Shown: positions 53,317 through 62,446 of the stretch, piece by piece | How the letters are laid out: every line of letters starts with the position of its first letter | How positions within the stretch are numbered: the first letter of the stretch is position 1 | Assembly: GCF_002866825.1 (NCBI RefSeq) | Contig: NZ_PKUS01000018.1 | Coordinates: forward strand, 1-64,000 | DNA from: Pseudohalioglobus lutimaris | GTDB lineage: Bacteria > Pseudomonadota > Gammaproteobacteria > Pseudomonadales > Halieaceae | Direction: 5' to 3' | DNA length: 64,000 nt | Translations under genes and position numbers: made by a program | The notes under the pieces: generated by a model | What the model was told of the DNA's origin: nothing | Seen by the model: only the letters and a program-made list of their open reading frames with translations | Database searches by the model: none

Positions 53317-55491
53317 TCATTGGCTGGACCGGTTTTGAGTAACTTCAATGGCTCCTGGTTCCTGTTGCTGGAAATAGCCATCGTAGACCTGCTGGTAGGC
53401 TGACTCCAGATGACGGGTGAAGCGCGCGCTGTCAAACAGCGGTGAGTCCAGGCGCGTATCGACAAGGCGGTTGCGCAGCCGGGCCAGTGCTGCGGTGTCG
53501 CGGGCCAGCTCCAGCGCCAGTCGCTCATACTCAACTTCGGTGTCAGTGACCAGCTCGGGCAGGCCAGCGGCGTAGAGCAGGCTGGCGGCGACCCGAGCCG
53601 GCATGCCTTCACCAGGCTTTGTCAGTACGGGTAAGCCCGCCCACAGCGCATCGCTGGCAGTGGTGTGAGCATTGCAACTGAATGTGTCGAGGAACAGGTC
53701 GGCCAGACGGTGCCTTGCCAGGTGGTGCTCCTGGGGACATTTGCCAGCGAACACTATTCGATGCGCATCAACCTGGCGCTTCTGTGCCTCAAGTGCCAGG
53801 TTCTGCCTGGCCTGTTCGCCGCAATCGAGTAACCAGAGTACGCTCCCTTCTATCGCCTGCAGTAGTCTCATCCAGATGTCGAACTCGCGGGGTGTTATCT
53901 TGTAGCTGCTGTTGAAGCAGCAAAAGACAAAGCCTTCTTCAGGCAGGCCGACATCACTGCGGGACAACGACTCCCCGGCAATTGCCCGCGTGCTGTCGTT
54001 AACCTGGTAACTGTTCGGAAGATAGATGATGCGTTCGGTGTAATATTGCTGTTTTTCTGCAGGGATGAGCGTCTTGTCCGCCACCAGGTAGTCCATGGCA
54101 GGCATGCCCATCGTACCTGGATAGCCAAGATAACTGATCTGTACAGGCGCGGCACGAAACGCAAAAATGCCCGGCCGTGAGCCCTGTGTGTATCCTTTCA
54201 GATCTATGGCAATGTCTATCTCAAGGGATCTGGCAAGCAAGGCGATGGCCTTGTCGCCAAGATGGCGTACCTCGTGGTAATGGGCCACCGCTTCCTGCAG
54301 GCGGTGACTCATAGTGTCGTCCCCCGAAGGGCCAAAAGAAAACGCGTGTACGTCGAAGCGGCTGGAATCATGCAGCTCAAAAAGTTCCGCCATCAGGAAC
54401 ATCGTTGCGTGATCGTGAAAATCGGCGGAGAAATAACCGATCTTTAGCCGCGCTGGTTTTGCCGAGGGTCTGGCTATGGGCGGTAACTCGGCGATATGCG
54501 CAAAACTCTGTTGGCAATAGCGTAGTGCGCGTTGGTACTGACGTTGCAGGTTGTCATCGCGCACGAGCATTACGAAGGGACCAATGGCCTCGCCGGTCAT
54601 TCCCAGCTCGTGTGTCGTTGCTTCTGCTGATTCCACCGCGCTCCAGTCGCAAGCCAGCGACATCAGGTGCAGCACTTTTGCCTGCGCATCGCTGAACCCG
54701 GGGCGCAGGCGCAGCGCGTTGCGGTAGCTGGTAATTGCCTCCTTGTGGCGCCCCAGATAATTGAATGCGTGGCCCAGGTTGCAGTGTGCCTCGGCATTTT
54801 CAGGTGCCAGCCTGGTGGATCTGGCAAAGCACTCGGCTGCCTCGTCGAAGTGCCCGACAATCTGGTAGATGTTTCCCAGGTTGTTATGGATGACCGCATT
54901 GTCGGGTTGCAGACCCGCTGCCCGGAGATAACAGTCAATGGCCTGGGCATAGTCGCCAGTTTCCCTGAGTGCACCGGCCAGGCCCGAGAGTGCTGTAGCG
55001 TTCGTCGGTTGCAGCTTGAGTACACCGGCGAATTGGTCGCGCGCTTTCTCATGCATACCTAACTGCTGCCAGGCAACGCCCATATTGAGTCGCACTTCGA
55101 CGTAGTCGGGATTTAATCCAAGAGCCGCGCGATAGCTCGCGATAGCCGCCTCGGGTTGACCCAGTGCAGAGTGCAGTACGCCAACAAAGTTGTGAATCAT
55201 TGGATCTGTGGGGAATCGGGAGGCCAACTGTGAGCCTGCCGCCAGGGCCTCATTCAGGCTTCCCGCGCGGTAGAGGTTGACCGCATTGGACATGAGGCTG
55301 GATGGTACTTGTGCCGATGCAGGTTGCGCCTGCTTGTTTTGTGTCCCCAGTGCCCGCAGGCCGCTGATCGCTTTTCTATTCTGCGGGAAGCGCTCGAGAA
55401 TCGCCCGGTACAGTTGTGCGGCCGCTTGTGGATCGCCGGCTTTGGCAAGGCCTCTGGCTTTGCGTAAGGTTTTTTCTACATTGAGTGTCAT
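53317..55491 (-). CDS. TPR protein with O-GlcNAc-transferase-like (GT41) domain
   Basis: About 724 residues. Residues 1-300 hold TPR-like repeats (for example AIASYRAALGLNPDYVEVRLNMG). Residues 340-720 match the bacterial OGT/SPINDLY domain: KIGYFSADFHDHATM, IDIAIDLKGYTQGSRPGIFA, QISYLGYPGTMG, VFCCFNSSYKITPREFDIWM, LDTFSCNAHTTASDALWAGLPVLT. It likely adds a sugar from a UDP donor to a protein; target and sugar are unknown. The ATG at 55489-55491 is chosen over an upstream GTG. Confidence 0.9.
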   Translation of the reverse strand: MTLNVEKTLRKARGLAKAGDPQAAAQLYRAILERFPQNRKAISGLRALGTQNKQAQPASAQVPSSLMSNAVNLYRAGSLNEALAAGSQLASRFPTDPMIHNFVGVLHSALGQPEAAIASYRAALGLNPDYVEVRLNMGVAWQQLGMHEKARDQFAGVLKLQPTNATALSGLAGALRETGDYAQAIDCYLRAAGLQPDNAVIHNNLGNIYQIVGHFDEAAECFARSTRLAPENAEAHCNLGHAFNYLGRHKEAITSYRNALRLRPGFSDAQAKVLHLMSLACDWSAVESAEATTHELGMTGEAIGPFVMLVRDDNLQRQYQRALRYCQQSFAHIAELPPIARPSAKPARLKIGYFSADFHDHATMFLMAELFELHDSSRFDVHAFSFGPSGDDTMSHRLQEAVAHYHEVRHLGDKAIALLARSLEIDIAIDLKGYTQGSRPGIFAFRAAPVQISYLGYPGTMGMPAMDYLVADKTLIPAEKQQYYTERIIYLPNSYQVNDSTRAIAGESLSRSDVGLPEEGFVFCCFNSSYKITPREFDIWMRLLQAIEGSVLWLLDCGEQARQNLALEAQKRQVDAHRIVFAGKCPQEHHLARHRLADLFLDTFSCNAHTTASDALWAGLPVLTKPGEGMPARVAASLLYAAGLPELVTDTEVEYERLALELARDTAALARLRNRLVDTRLDSPLFDSARFTRHLESAYQQVYDGYFQQQEPGAIEVTQNRSSQ

Positions 55492-55646
55492 GGGGGAAGT
55501 GGGCTGACCGTGACCTGAATCTGCTGCAACCTTACTAAAATTGATGTATTTCGCAAAGCGGCCGGACACCGGCAGGCCCCGGCAGCGGTTTTAGCTTTCA
55601 CCAAAAACTGGTATACCGGTGACTTTCCCAGTCGGAGTACTTGATC

Positions 55647-57365
55647 ATGGACAAAAAACCTGACCTGATGCGTCGTCGCATCGTACAGGGAGTAACGGCC
55701 GCGACGCTGCTGCCCCTGCTCGGCGCCAATCTTATTGGTTGCTCAGACAGCTCCGATCGTACGCGGCAGCCCTCCGTCCCGGCTGACTTCCTGCACGGCG
55801 TGGCTTCAGGAGACCCGCTGCAGGACCGGGTTATTCTCTGGACGCGCCTGTCGCCTGAGCGTGATGGCACAGTGCAGGTGGACTGGGAAATTGCCAGCGA
55901 TCGCGAATTCACCGATGTGGTTAATCAGGGCAGTGGGACCACTGCTGCTGAGGTTGACTACACCGTAAAGGTAGATGCGTCAGGCCTTGCTCCCGGGACG
56001 CGTTATTACTATCGTTTTACCTGCGGGGAGAACGTTTCGCCCATAGGCAGCGCGCGTACGGCTCCCTCAGGTCTACTGGCAGCGGCCAGCTTCGCTGTGG
56101 TGTCCTGCTCCAACTATCCCGCCGGCTATTTTCACGCCTACCGTGAAATTGCCAATCGGGATTACGACGCAGTGCTGCACCTGGGTGACTACATTTATGA
56201 GTATCCCGCTGATGGTTATGCCAGTGAGGATGCCGAGGCGCTGGGCAGGGTTTCAGAACCTGCCAACGAGTTGCTCGCACTCGATGACTACAGGCGTCGC
56301 TATGCGCAGTACCATACTGACGCAGACCTTCAGGCCTGTCATGCGGCGCATCCTTTCATTGTCGTATGGGATGATCATGAAGTTGCCAACAATACCTGGA
56401 AGGATGGCGCGGAAAATCACGATCCTGAAACCGAGGGTGATTTTCTCCAGCGCCGAGCACAGGCGATACAGGCGTGGTATGAATGGTTGCCGGTGCGCCC
56501 GCCAGCGTCTGAGCAGGATATTACCTACCGTCGTTTTGCCTATGGCAGCCTGGTCGACCTTATCATGCTCGATACAAGGGTGATCGGGCGGGACAAGCAG
56601 CTCGAATACACCGAGTTTACCAATGGCGGGCTGATCGACGTGGACGCGGTACGCGCTGCGACGGCAGATCCCGGGCGCTCTATTCTGGGGGAGACGCAGC
56701 GTGACTGGTTGAAACAAGCGCTTACGGACAGCACAGCGCGCTGGCAGGTGCTGGGCCAGCAGGTGCTGATGGCCAGGCTGGTGATGCCGGAGCCGCTGGT
56801 ACGCCCGTTAACAGGCGGCGGTGATGGCGGCCTTGAAGAGGCTACCGCTGCACTGCTTGCCTCCCTTGGCGCCAAAGCAAAACCACCGGAGGAGCGCTCA
56901 CCCGCGGAGCAGGCCCTGCTTGATTCTGTCATTCCCCTCAATCTGGACGCCTGGGATGGTTACGAATTTGAACGCGAGGACTTGTTGGTGCACGCCAGCC
57001 AACTAAGCGCTCGCATGGTCGTTCTGGCCGGGGACAGTCATAACAGTTGGGCCTCACAACTGACACTGGCAGACGGAACCCCGGTTGGGGTTGAGTTTGC
57101 TGGCACCAGTGTCACCTCGCCGGGGGCGGAGGGGCAGTTAGGGGCGGAGAACGCCCGGCTGTTTGCGCCGCTGGCGCCGCAGCTGGTGGATGACCTGAAG
57201 TACGCCAACCTGGCAGACAGGGGCTTTCTCGAAGTGCGTTTTGGCGAGGATGATGTGAGTGCGCAGTGGCACTATGTCTCGGATATCAAGCAGGCGGAGT
57301 TTGTGTTGCTGGCAGAAAGATCGCGCAAGGTGACGGTAAGCAGGGCTGATATGTTGCTTGCGTGA
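55647..57365 (+). CDS. phoD: Alkaline phosphatase D (PhoD-type), Tat-like lipoprotein
   Basis: 572 residues from the ATG with GGAG 9 bases before it. The N-terminus has RRR, a hydrophobic stretch and LIGC, which looks like a Tat signal with a lipobox. The PhoD N-terminal domain (45-130) and metallophosphatase domain follow: SCSNYPAGYF, HLGDYIYEY, VWDDHEVANNTW, and AGDSHNSW. PhoD hydrolyses phosphate mono- and diesters with calcium and iron. No Pho-type regulatory genes are near. Confidence 0.92.
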   Translation: MDKKPDLMRRRIVQGVTAATLLPLLGANLIGCSDSSDRTRQPSVPADFLHGVASGDPLQDRVILWTRLSPERDGTVQVDWEIASDREFTDVVNQGSGTTAAEVDYTVKVDASGLAPGTRYYYRFTCGENVSPIGSARTAPSGLLAAASFAVVSCSNYPAGYFHAYREIANRDYDAVLHLGDYIYEYPADGYASEDAEALGRVSEPANELLALDDYRRRYAQYHTDADLQACHAAHPFIVVWDDHEVANNTWKDGAENHDPETEGDFLQRRAQAIQAWYEWLPVRPPASEQDITYRRFAYGSLVDLIMLDTRVIGRDKQLEYTEFTNGGLIDVDAVRAATADPGRSILGETQRDWLKQALTDSTARWQVLGQQVLMARLVMPEPLVRPLTGGGDGGLEEATAALLASLGAKAKPPEERSPAEQALLDSVIPLNLDAWDGYEFEREDLLVHASQLSARMVVLAGDSHNSWASQLTLADGTPVGVEFAGTSVTSPGAEGQLGAENARLFAPLAPQLVDDLKYANLADRGFLEVRFGEDDVSAQWHYVSDIKQAEFVLLAERSRKVTVSRADMLLA

Positions 57366-57385
57366 GCCCTGCTACCGGGTTCACA

Positions 57386-57406
57386 GGCACCCGCGAAGCG
57401 AGTGCC
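57386..57406. terminator. Stem-loop between convergent phoD and fasciclin genes
   Basis: GGCAC and GTGCC enclose a CGC-GAA-GCG-like inner stem. It lies between two stop codons facing each other (57365 and 57421), so it could serve both genes. No clear T-tract follows in either direction. Confidence 0.35.
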
Positions 57407-57420
57407 GTTTGCTGTAAAGC

Positions 57421-57948
57421 TTACAGGTTAGGCAGCAGTACGCTGTCGATCACCCATACGATACCGTTGGAAGCGCGCACGCCCTCACAGGTAACAACCG
57501 CGTTGTTAACGCGTGCTTCACCACCGGAGCGGGTGAAGTAGACGTTTTGGCCCTGCAGGGTATCGCGAGCAACCGCTACGGAACCGGCGAACTTGCGCGG
57601 GTCCTGGTGGCCGGTAGAGACGTGGTAAGTAAGGATACCAGTCAGCAGCTCAGTGTCAGCCAGTGCTGCGTCCAACAGCGGCGCGGGCAGGGCTGCGAAC
57701 GCGTCATTTGTTGGGGCATATACAGTGATGTTGTCGGTCGTTGCCAGGGCGTCGCCCAGGCCAGCGGCGGTGACAGCGTCAACCAAAGTGCTGAGAGCCG
57801 GTGTGGCAACGGCGGCATCGACGATGGTGCCGTCAAAGTTGGCCAGGTTGGTGGAGGTGCACTCGGAGAACGATGCGGCCTGCGCACCAGTGGACAAACC
57901 CACGGCGAGTGCGGCGGAGGCGATAGCGATAGACAGTTTGTTTTTCAT
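57421..57948 (-). CDS. Fasciclin-domain secreted protein
   Basis: 175 residues with a signal peptide (cleaved after AQA, near 24) and one fasciclin domain: TLVDAVTAAGLGDAL, ITVYAPTNDAFAALP, LLTGILTYHV and a final NGIVWVIDSVLLP. Two cysteines (ECTS, VVTCEG) could form a disulfide. Fasciclin proteins take part in adhesion. GGAG lies 6 bases before the ATG. Confidence 0.95.
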   Translation of the reverse strand: MKNKLSIAIASAALAVGLSTGAQAASFSECTSTNLANFDGTIVDAAVATPALSTLVDAVTAAGLGDALATTDNITVYAPTNDAFAALPAPLLDAALADTELLTGILTYHVSTGHQDPRKFAGSVAVARDTLQGQNVYFTRSGGEARVNNAVVTCEGVRASNGIVWVIDSVLLPNL

Positions 57949-58161
57949 GGTTAGCTCCAGAATTTTTCAATGAGTAAGTGGTGGAATACGCCTGGTCGCA
58001 ATTTGCTGATTGGCTTCGCCCCTCCCGCGCTGTTCCTGGCCATCAGCAATTACTTACACGTTGTTACGGTCCGAATTTGGGTCTGGATTTATCGACCCTG
58101 GGGGTTTTGGTTTTTTCTTCCCGCGTCATCGCACCTCTGTGAACTTCGATTTCAGCATTAG

Positions 58162-58190
58162 TTGACTCTAATATAATGAATTACTAATAT
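58162..58190 (+). promoter_or_regulatory. Sigma-70 promoter with an AT-rich dyad, upstream of the ArsR gene
   Basis: TTGACT (58162-58167), an exactly 17-base spacer, and TAATAT (58185-58190). The spacer contains an imperfect dyad TATAAT-GA-ATTACT. BigR/SqrR proteins bind AT-rich palindromes overlapping their own promoter, so autoregulation is likely. Confidence 0.7.
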
Positions 58191-58212
58191 ATGGGTTCTT
58201 ACTGGATGCAGG

Positions 58213-58521
58213 GTGAGCTCCGTGGACTTATCTGCTATGCAAAACAATGCCGAGGCCGCGACCGGGCTGCTTAAGTCCCTGGCTAATCCTAGTCGCTTGC
58301 TGGTGCTGTGCGCCCTGGTTAGCAGAGAGCACACCGTGGGTGAACTGGAAGTTCTGACAGGGCTTAGTCAGTCTGCCATTTCGCAACATATGGCCCGCCT
58401 GCGTGAGGCGGGAATCGTCGATACCCGGCGCGACGCCCAGCGCATTTTTTATTCTCTGGACAATCCAGAAGTGCGTGCAGTCCTGGAAACGCTGCACGAC
58501 ATTTACTGCGCTGATGCGTAA
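58213..58521 (+). CDS. ArsR-family regulator of BigR/SqrR type
   Basis: 102 residues. The winged helix (VGELEVLTGLSQSAISQHMARLREAG) is preceded by NPSRLLVLCALV and ends in DIYCAD. The two cysteines are at the positions of the sulfide/persulfide-sensing Cys pair in BigR, SqrR and YgaV; the metal-binding CxC motif of ArsR is absent. It would repress the downstream operon until sulfide or persulfide is present. Three start codons are possible (GTG 58213, GTG 58222, ATG 58237). Confidence 0.8.
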   Translation: MSSVDLSAMQNNAEAATGLLKSLANPSRLLVLCALVSREHTVGELEVLTGLSQSAISQHMARLREAGIVDTRRDAQRIFYSLDNPEVRAVLETLHDIYCADA

Positions 58522-58556
58522 CGATAAATGGAGAAGCGCGAGCGATGGGAGGTTGT

Positions 58557-58893
58557 ATGGCAAAGGTAGTGATAATGGGAGCCGGTATCGGTGGCGTGTT
58601 GCTGACATATGAGTTGAAGGCGGAGCTGGGTGCTGCCGGCGTTCACCGGTTCCCACGAGGCGACATGGGCGACGATCTGCCTTGCAGACATGGGCGATAG
58701 CGGCGCCGCAGTCGTGGCAATCCCACAGATGTCGCCGCGCAATGTTATCTGGGCAAAGCAAGGCAAGTGGGTGCACCTGGCGAAGGTCGCCTTTGAGAAA
58801 TATCACCTGCGTAAGGTGCGCAGAGGTAGTACTTATCCCATACATGAGAAGTTCATTCTCAAAATGATGGGCATTGAAAAACTGAAATCATGA
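58557..58893 (+). pseudogene. Sulfide:quinone oxidoreductase remnant with a large internal deletion
   Basis: A strong ribosome site (GGGAGG) starts MAKVVIMGAGIGGVLLTYEL, the FAD-binding N-terminus of SQR/flavocytochrome-c-type enzymes. After about 25 residues the frame leads to a stop, while frame +1 carries the family's C-terminus: ATWATICLADMGDSGAA, PQMSPRNVIWAKQGKWVHLAKVAFEKY and a final [10 protein letters not shown]. About 300 of the usual 400 or more residues are gone, and the two ends are out of frame. The gene sits where an intact SQR is expected in a BigR operon. Confidence 0.85.
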
Positions 58894-58903
58894 GGACACT
58901 GTT

Positions 58904-59107
58904 ATGAACGTTGACAAACTGGTGCTGGCAATCGCCGGCGTTTTCATTTTGCTCAGCCTGGTGCTGAGTCACTTTCACTCGCAAAATTGGTTGTGGTTTA
59001 CTGCCTTCGTCGGTGCAAACCTGTTTCAGGCGGCCTTTACCGGATTCTGTCCTCTGGCTGTTATCCTGAAAAAATTGGGACGACAGCCAGGCTGTGCTTT
59101 CCAGTAA
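58904..59107 (+). CDS. DUF2892 (YgaP-like) membrane protein
   Basis: 67 residues in a two-helix hairpin: [49 protein letters not shown]. The conserved GFCP carries the cysteine common to this family, which is often next to sulfur-metabolism genes and fused to rhodanese in YgaP. It follows the SQR remnant after 10 bases, in the same unit. A role in sulfur handling at the membrane is inferred. Confidence 0.9.
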   Translation: MNVDKLVLAIAGVFILLSLVLSHFHSQNWLWFTAFVGANLFQAAFTGFCPLAVILKKLGRQPGCAFQ

Positions 59108-59134
59108 TCGCTTGTCGCGGAAACTCTACAGATT

Positions 59135-62100
59135 ATGAATCACCCCGTTGATCGCCTTATCCACTACTCGCTTCGTGGCGGCCTGCCCAAACTGATTTTC
59201 GTGGCGGGTCTGTTCGCTGGAATATTGGCGTTGCTGTATACGCCTCGTGAGGAGGAGCCGCAAATTGTCGTGCCGATGGTGGATGTGCTGGTAGAGGCAC
59301 CGGGCCTGGGTGCACAGCAGGTAGCGCGACAGGTAACGATTCCGCTGGAAAAACTGCTGTCGCAGATTCCGGGGGTAGAGCATGTGTACTCGTCAACAGG
59401 GACTGGCCGGACTGCTGTTACCCTCAGCTTCCACGTGGGGGAGGATCGGGAAGATTCGATCCTGAACGCATACAACAAGCTTTATTCAAACCAGGATAGC
59501 CTGCCGCCGGTGGTCAGTCGCTGGATGATGCGACCGGTGGAAGTGGATGACGTGCCGATTGTTATGCTGGGGCTGTGGAGCGATGACCCGCAGCGCTACA
59601 GCGACTTTGAGTTACGGCGCATGGCGGATGAAGTGTCTACTTTCTTGCAGGGTATCCCCAGTACCAGCGAGGTGAATGTTGTCGGTGGCCGCCCGCGTAC
59701 GGCGCGCATTCTGATAGACCCGGAAAGTATGGGTGCACGCAATACCACGGCCCAGGATATCGTCCAGGCGCTGGCCGTGTCCAATGTGCTGCGCAGTGCA
59801 GGGGACTGGTCCTTCGGCAACCAGTCCATCGAACTGCAATCTGGCGACGTGCTGCGTGACAGCGGCGAGCTAGAAAGCCTGGTGATCAATGTTATCGACG
59901 GCGTGCCGGTGTATCTGCGCGACGTCGCGCGTATCGTGGACGGCCCGGCTGAGCCCGACAGTTATACCTGGATCGGCTTCTCGCCGCATCACGCGGCAGG
60001 CGATATCGGTACGCGGCCCATGGTGGCGATTTCCGTTGCCAAGCAGCCGGGTTCGAACGCCGTCGGTGTGGCCCGTGATGTGCACGATCTGATGGCCGAG
60101 CTGCGGGACAATTTCCTCCCCGGTGAAGTGCATGTGGAAGTGCTGCGCGATTACGGGCAGACCGCCAATGAAAAGGTTAACAACCTGGCCAGTAGCCTTG
60201 GCTTCGCCATTTTTACCGTGGTGGTGTTCATAGGGGTATTTCTCGGCTGGCGTCCGGCTGTTGTTGTGGGCCTGGCGGTGCCTATTTGCTACGGACTGAC
60301 CCTCGCCATGGACATGGCACTGGGTTACACCATCAACCGGGTGACCCTTTTCGCCCTTATTCTTTCCCTTGGCTTGCTGGTGGACGACCCGATTACCGGT
60401 GTCGACAACATCAGCCGGTTTATGGGGCGCAAGGATGTTACACCAGGTGAACGGGTGGTCGCCGCGATGAGCGAGATCCGGGTGCCGCTGATTATGTCTA
60501 CTGTGACCATCATTTTTGCCTTCCTGCCGCTGGCTGCCATCACCGGCATGATGGGGCCATACATGGCGCCCATGGCTTTCAACGTGCCCGCCAGCGTGGT
60601 GACCAGTACGCTGGTCGCGTTTCTGGTGACGCCCTGGCTGGCCAGCAAGTTATTGAAGGAGGCGCCAGTAATCGAGAGCCCCGCGGCGGCAGACGGAGGC
60701 CTTTACGGGCGATGGATGGCGCCGCTTCTGGGCAATCGCCGGCGCGCAAAAATGAGTCTGTGGCTGGTGCTTGGGCTGTTCATCGTGACTGCAAGCTTGC
60801 CCTTGTTCCGGCTGGTGCCACTGAAGTTGCTGCCTTTTGACAACAAGGACGAAGTGCAGGTGCTGATCGACATGCCGGAAAGTGCCAGCCTCGAGCAGAC
60901 CGCCGCTATGGCAAGGCAGATAGCCACGGAAGTGACCCGATTGCCGGAAGTGCGCGCAGTGGCGGCGTTTGTCGGTGAGCCTTCACCTATAGACTTCAAC
61001 GGGATGGTGCGTGGCTATTATCAGCGGGTCGCGCCAAACCTGGGTGACCTGCGCATTACCCTGGCAGACAAGAGCGAGCGTGCGCAACAGTCGCACGGCC
61101 TGGTGCTGCGTTTGCGTGAGTTGCTCAAGCCCTTCAGTGTGGATGGTGTTTCCATCAAAGTGGTGGAGGTGCCACCCGGCCCGCCCGTGTTAAGTACCCT
61201 GGTCGCTGAAATCTACGGTGACGCCGTGACGCCCTACGCGACCCAGAAACAGGGCGCACATGCGCTGATGGAGCGCCTGGCACGCGAACCGCATGTGGTG
61301 GAGATCGACTCCACCATTGAGGCAGACAGGACCCGGCTGCGTTTTGTCACCGACCGACAGAAGGCTGCCATTTCAGGGATCGCCACAGATGACATTGCCC
61401 AGACTCTGGCAATGGCTAACGATGGTTACGTGGCCGGATACGTACAGCTACCGGATGAGGCCCGGCCCCTGCCCATCGAGCTGCGCCTGCACCCGCAACA
61501 ACGCGTTGCGGACAGCGACTTCCTGCGACTGTTGGTGAAAGGCCGCCAGGGGGTGGCGAAGACCAGTACCGCCCAGGGCCTGGAGATTGCGCCGCAGCCG
61601 CTGGCCGCCATGGGAGAACTGGGCGCCTTTGAGGCGGGGTTGGCTGACCAGACCATTCATCGCAAGGACTTGCGCCCCGTCGTATACGTGATGGCCGAAC
61701 TCAACGGTCGCACCCCGGCTGAGATCATAGCTGACGTCCATGCGGATATGGATAAGCCGGCGGGGACTGCTAATGATTGGCAGTCTCGCACCTTCCTCAA
61801 TAGCGGTGCGGGTGACGGCTGGGGCCTCCCTGAAGGTACTGACGTGCAATGGACCGGTGAGGGCGAGTGGCGCATCACCAAGGATGTGTTCCGCGATATG
61901 GGTCTGGGCTATGCTTTCGCATTGGCGGCGATCTTTTTCGTCCTGCGGGTACAAACCAGCTCCACACCTCTATCCCTGATTATCATGCTGTCCATTCCGT
62001 TGACCGTCATTGGCATCATGCCGGGCTTCTGGATGATGAACCAGTTCGGCGAGCGCTGGGTGGCGGGAGCGCCGGATCCGGTCCTGTTCACTGCCACGGC

Positions 62101-62446
62101 CATGATCGGGATGATCGCGCTGGCCGGCATTGTGGTGCGTAACTCACTGATTCTGGTTGAGTTTATTGCCCAGGCAAGGGAGCGAGGAGCCAGTATTCGC
62201 GATGCTCTCCTGCAGGCGGGCTCCGTGCGCATGCGCCCGGTACTGCTGACTGCCGGTACCACGATGCTGGGGAATCTGATTATCACCCTTGACCCGGTAT
62301 TCTCCGGCCTGGCGCTGGCAATTATCTTTGGCATCGTCGCTTCGACGGCATTTTCCCTGATCGTGGTGCCTCTGGTGTACATGCTGGTATTTGATAAACC
62401 GAATGAGGCGTCGGAGCCCGTTATCTCTCCGGCGGAGGACCTTTAA
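59135..62446 (+). CDS. RND efflux transporter, permease subunit
   Basis: 1103 residues with the AcrB-like plan: TM1 near 20, a periplasmic porter domain, the TM2-6 block, a second porter domain and the TM8-12 block. The proton-relay aspartates are in LSLGLLVDDPITGVDN (TM4). It uses the proton gradient to drive export from the inner membrane or periplasm, with the adaptor encoded next and an outer-membrane channel elsewhere. Substrate is unknown. Its place behind a BigR-type regulator and DUF2892 suggests a link to sulfur stress. Confidence 0.93.
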   Translation: MNHPVDRLIHYSLRGGLPKLIFVAGLFAGILALLYTPREEEPQIVVPMVDVLVEAPGLGAQQVARQVTIPLEKLLSQIPGVEHVYSSTGTGRTAVTLSFHVGEDREDSILNAYNKLYSNQDSLPPVVSRWMMRPVEVDDVPIVMLGLWSDDPQRYSDFELRRMADEVSTFLQGIPSTSEVNVVGGRPRTARILIDPESMGARNTTAQDIVQALAVSNVLRSAGDWSFGNQSIELQSGDVLRDSGELESLVINVIDGVPVYLRDVARIVDGPAEPDSYTWIGFSPHHAAGDIGTRPMVAISVAKQPGSNAVGVARDVHDLMAELRDNFLPGEVHVEVLRDYGQTANEKVNNLASSLGFAIFTVVVFIGVFLGWRPAVVVGLAVPICYGLTLAMDMALGYTINRVTLFALILSLGLLVDDPITGVDNISRFMGRKDVTPGERVVAAMSEIRVPLIMSTVTIIFAFLPLAAITGMMGPYMAPMAFNVPASVVTSTLVAFLVTPWLASKLLKEAPVIESPAAADGGLYGRWMAPLLGNRRRAKMSLWLVLGLFIVTASLPLFRLVPLKLLPFDNKDEVQVLIDMPESASLEQTAAMARQIATEVTRLPEVRAVAAFVGEPSPIDFNGMVRGYYQRVAPNLGDLRITLADKSERAQQSHGLVLRLRELLKPFSVDGVSIKVVEVPPGPPVLSTLVAEIYGDAVTPYATQKQGAHALMERLAREPHVVEIDSTIEADRTRLRFVTDRQKAAISGIATDDIAQTLAMANDGYVAGYVQLPDEARPLPIELRLHPQQRVADSDFLRLLVKGRQGVAKTSTAQGLEIAPQPLAAMGELGAFEAGLADQTIHRKDLRPVVYVMAELNGRTPAEIIADVHADMDKPAGTANDWQSRTFLNSGAGDGWGLPEGTDVQWTGEGEWRITKDVFRDMGLGYAFALAAIFFVLRVQTSSTPLSLIIMLSIPLTVIGIMPGFWMMNQFGERWVAGAPDPVLFTATAMIGMIALAGIVVRNSLILVEFIAQARERGASIRDALLQAGSVRMRPVLLTAGTTMLGNLIITLDPVFSGLALAIIFGIVASTAFSLIVVPLVYMLVFDKPNEASEPVISPAEDL

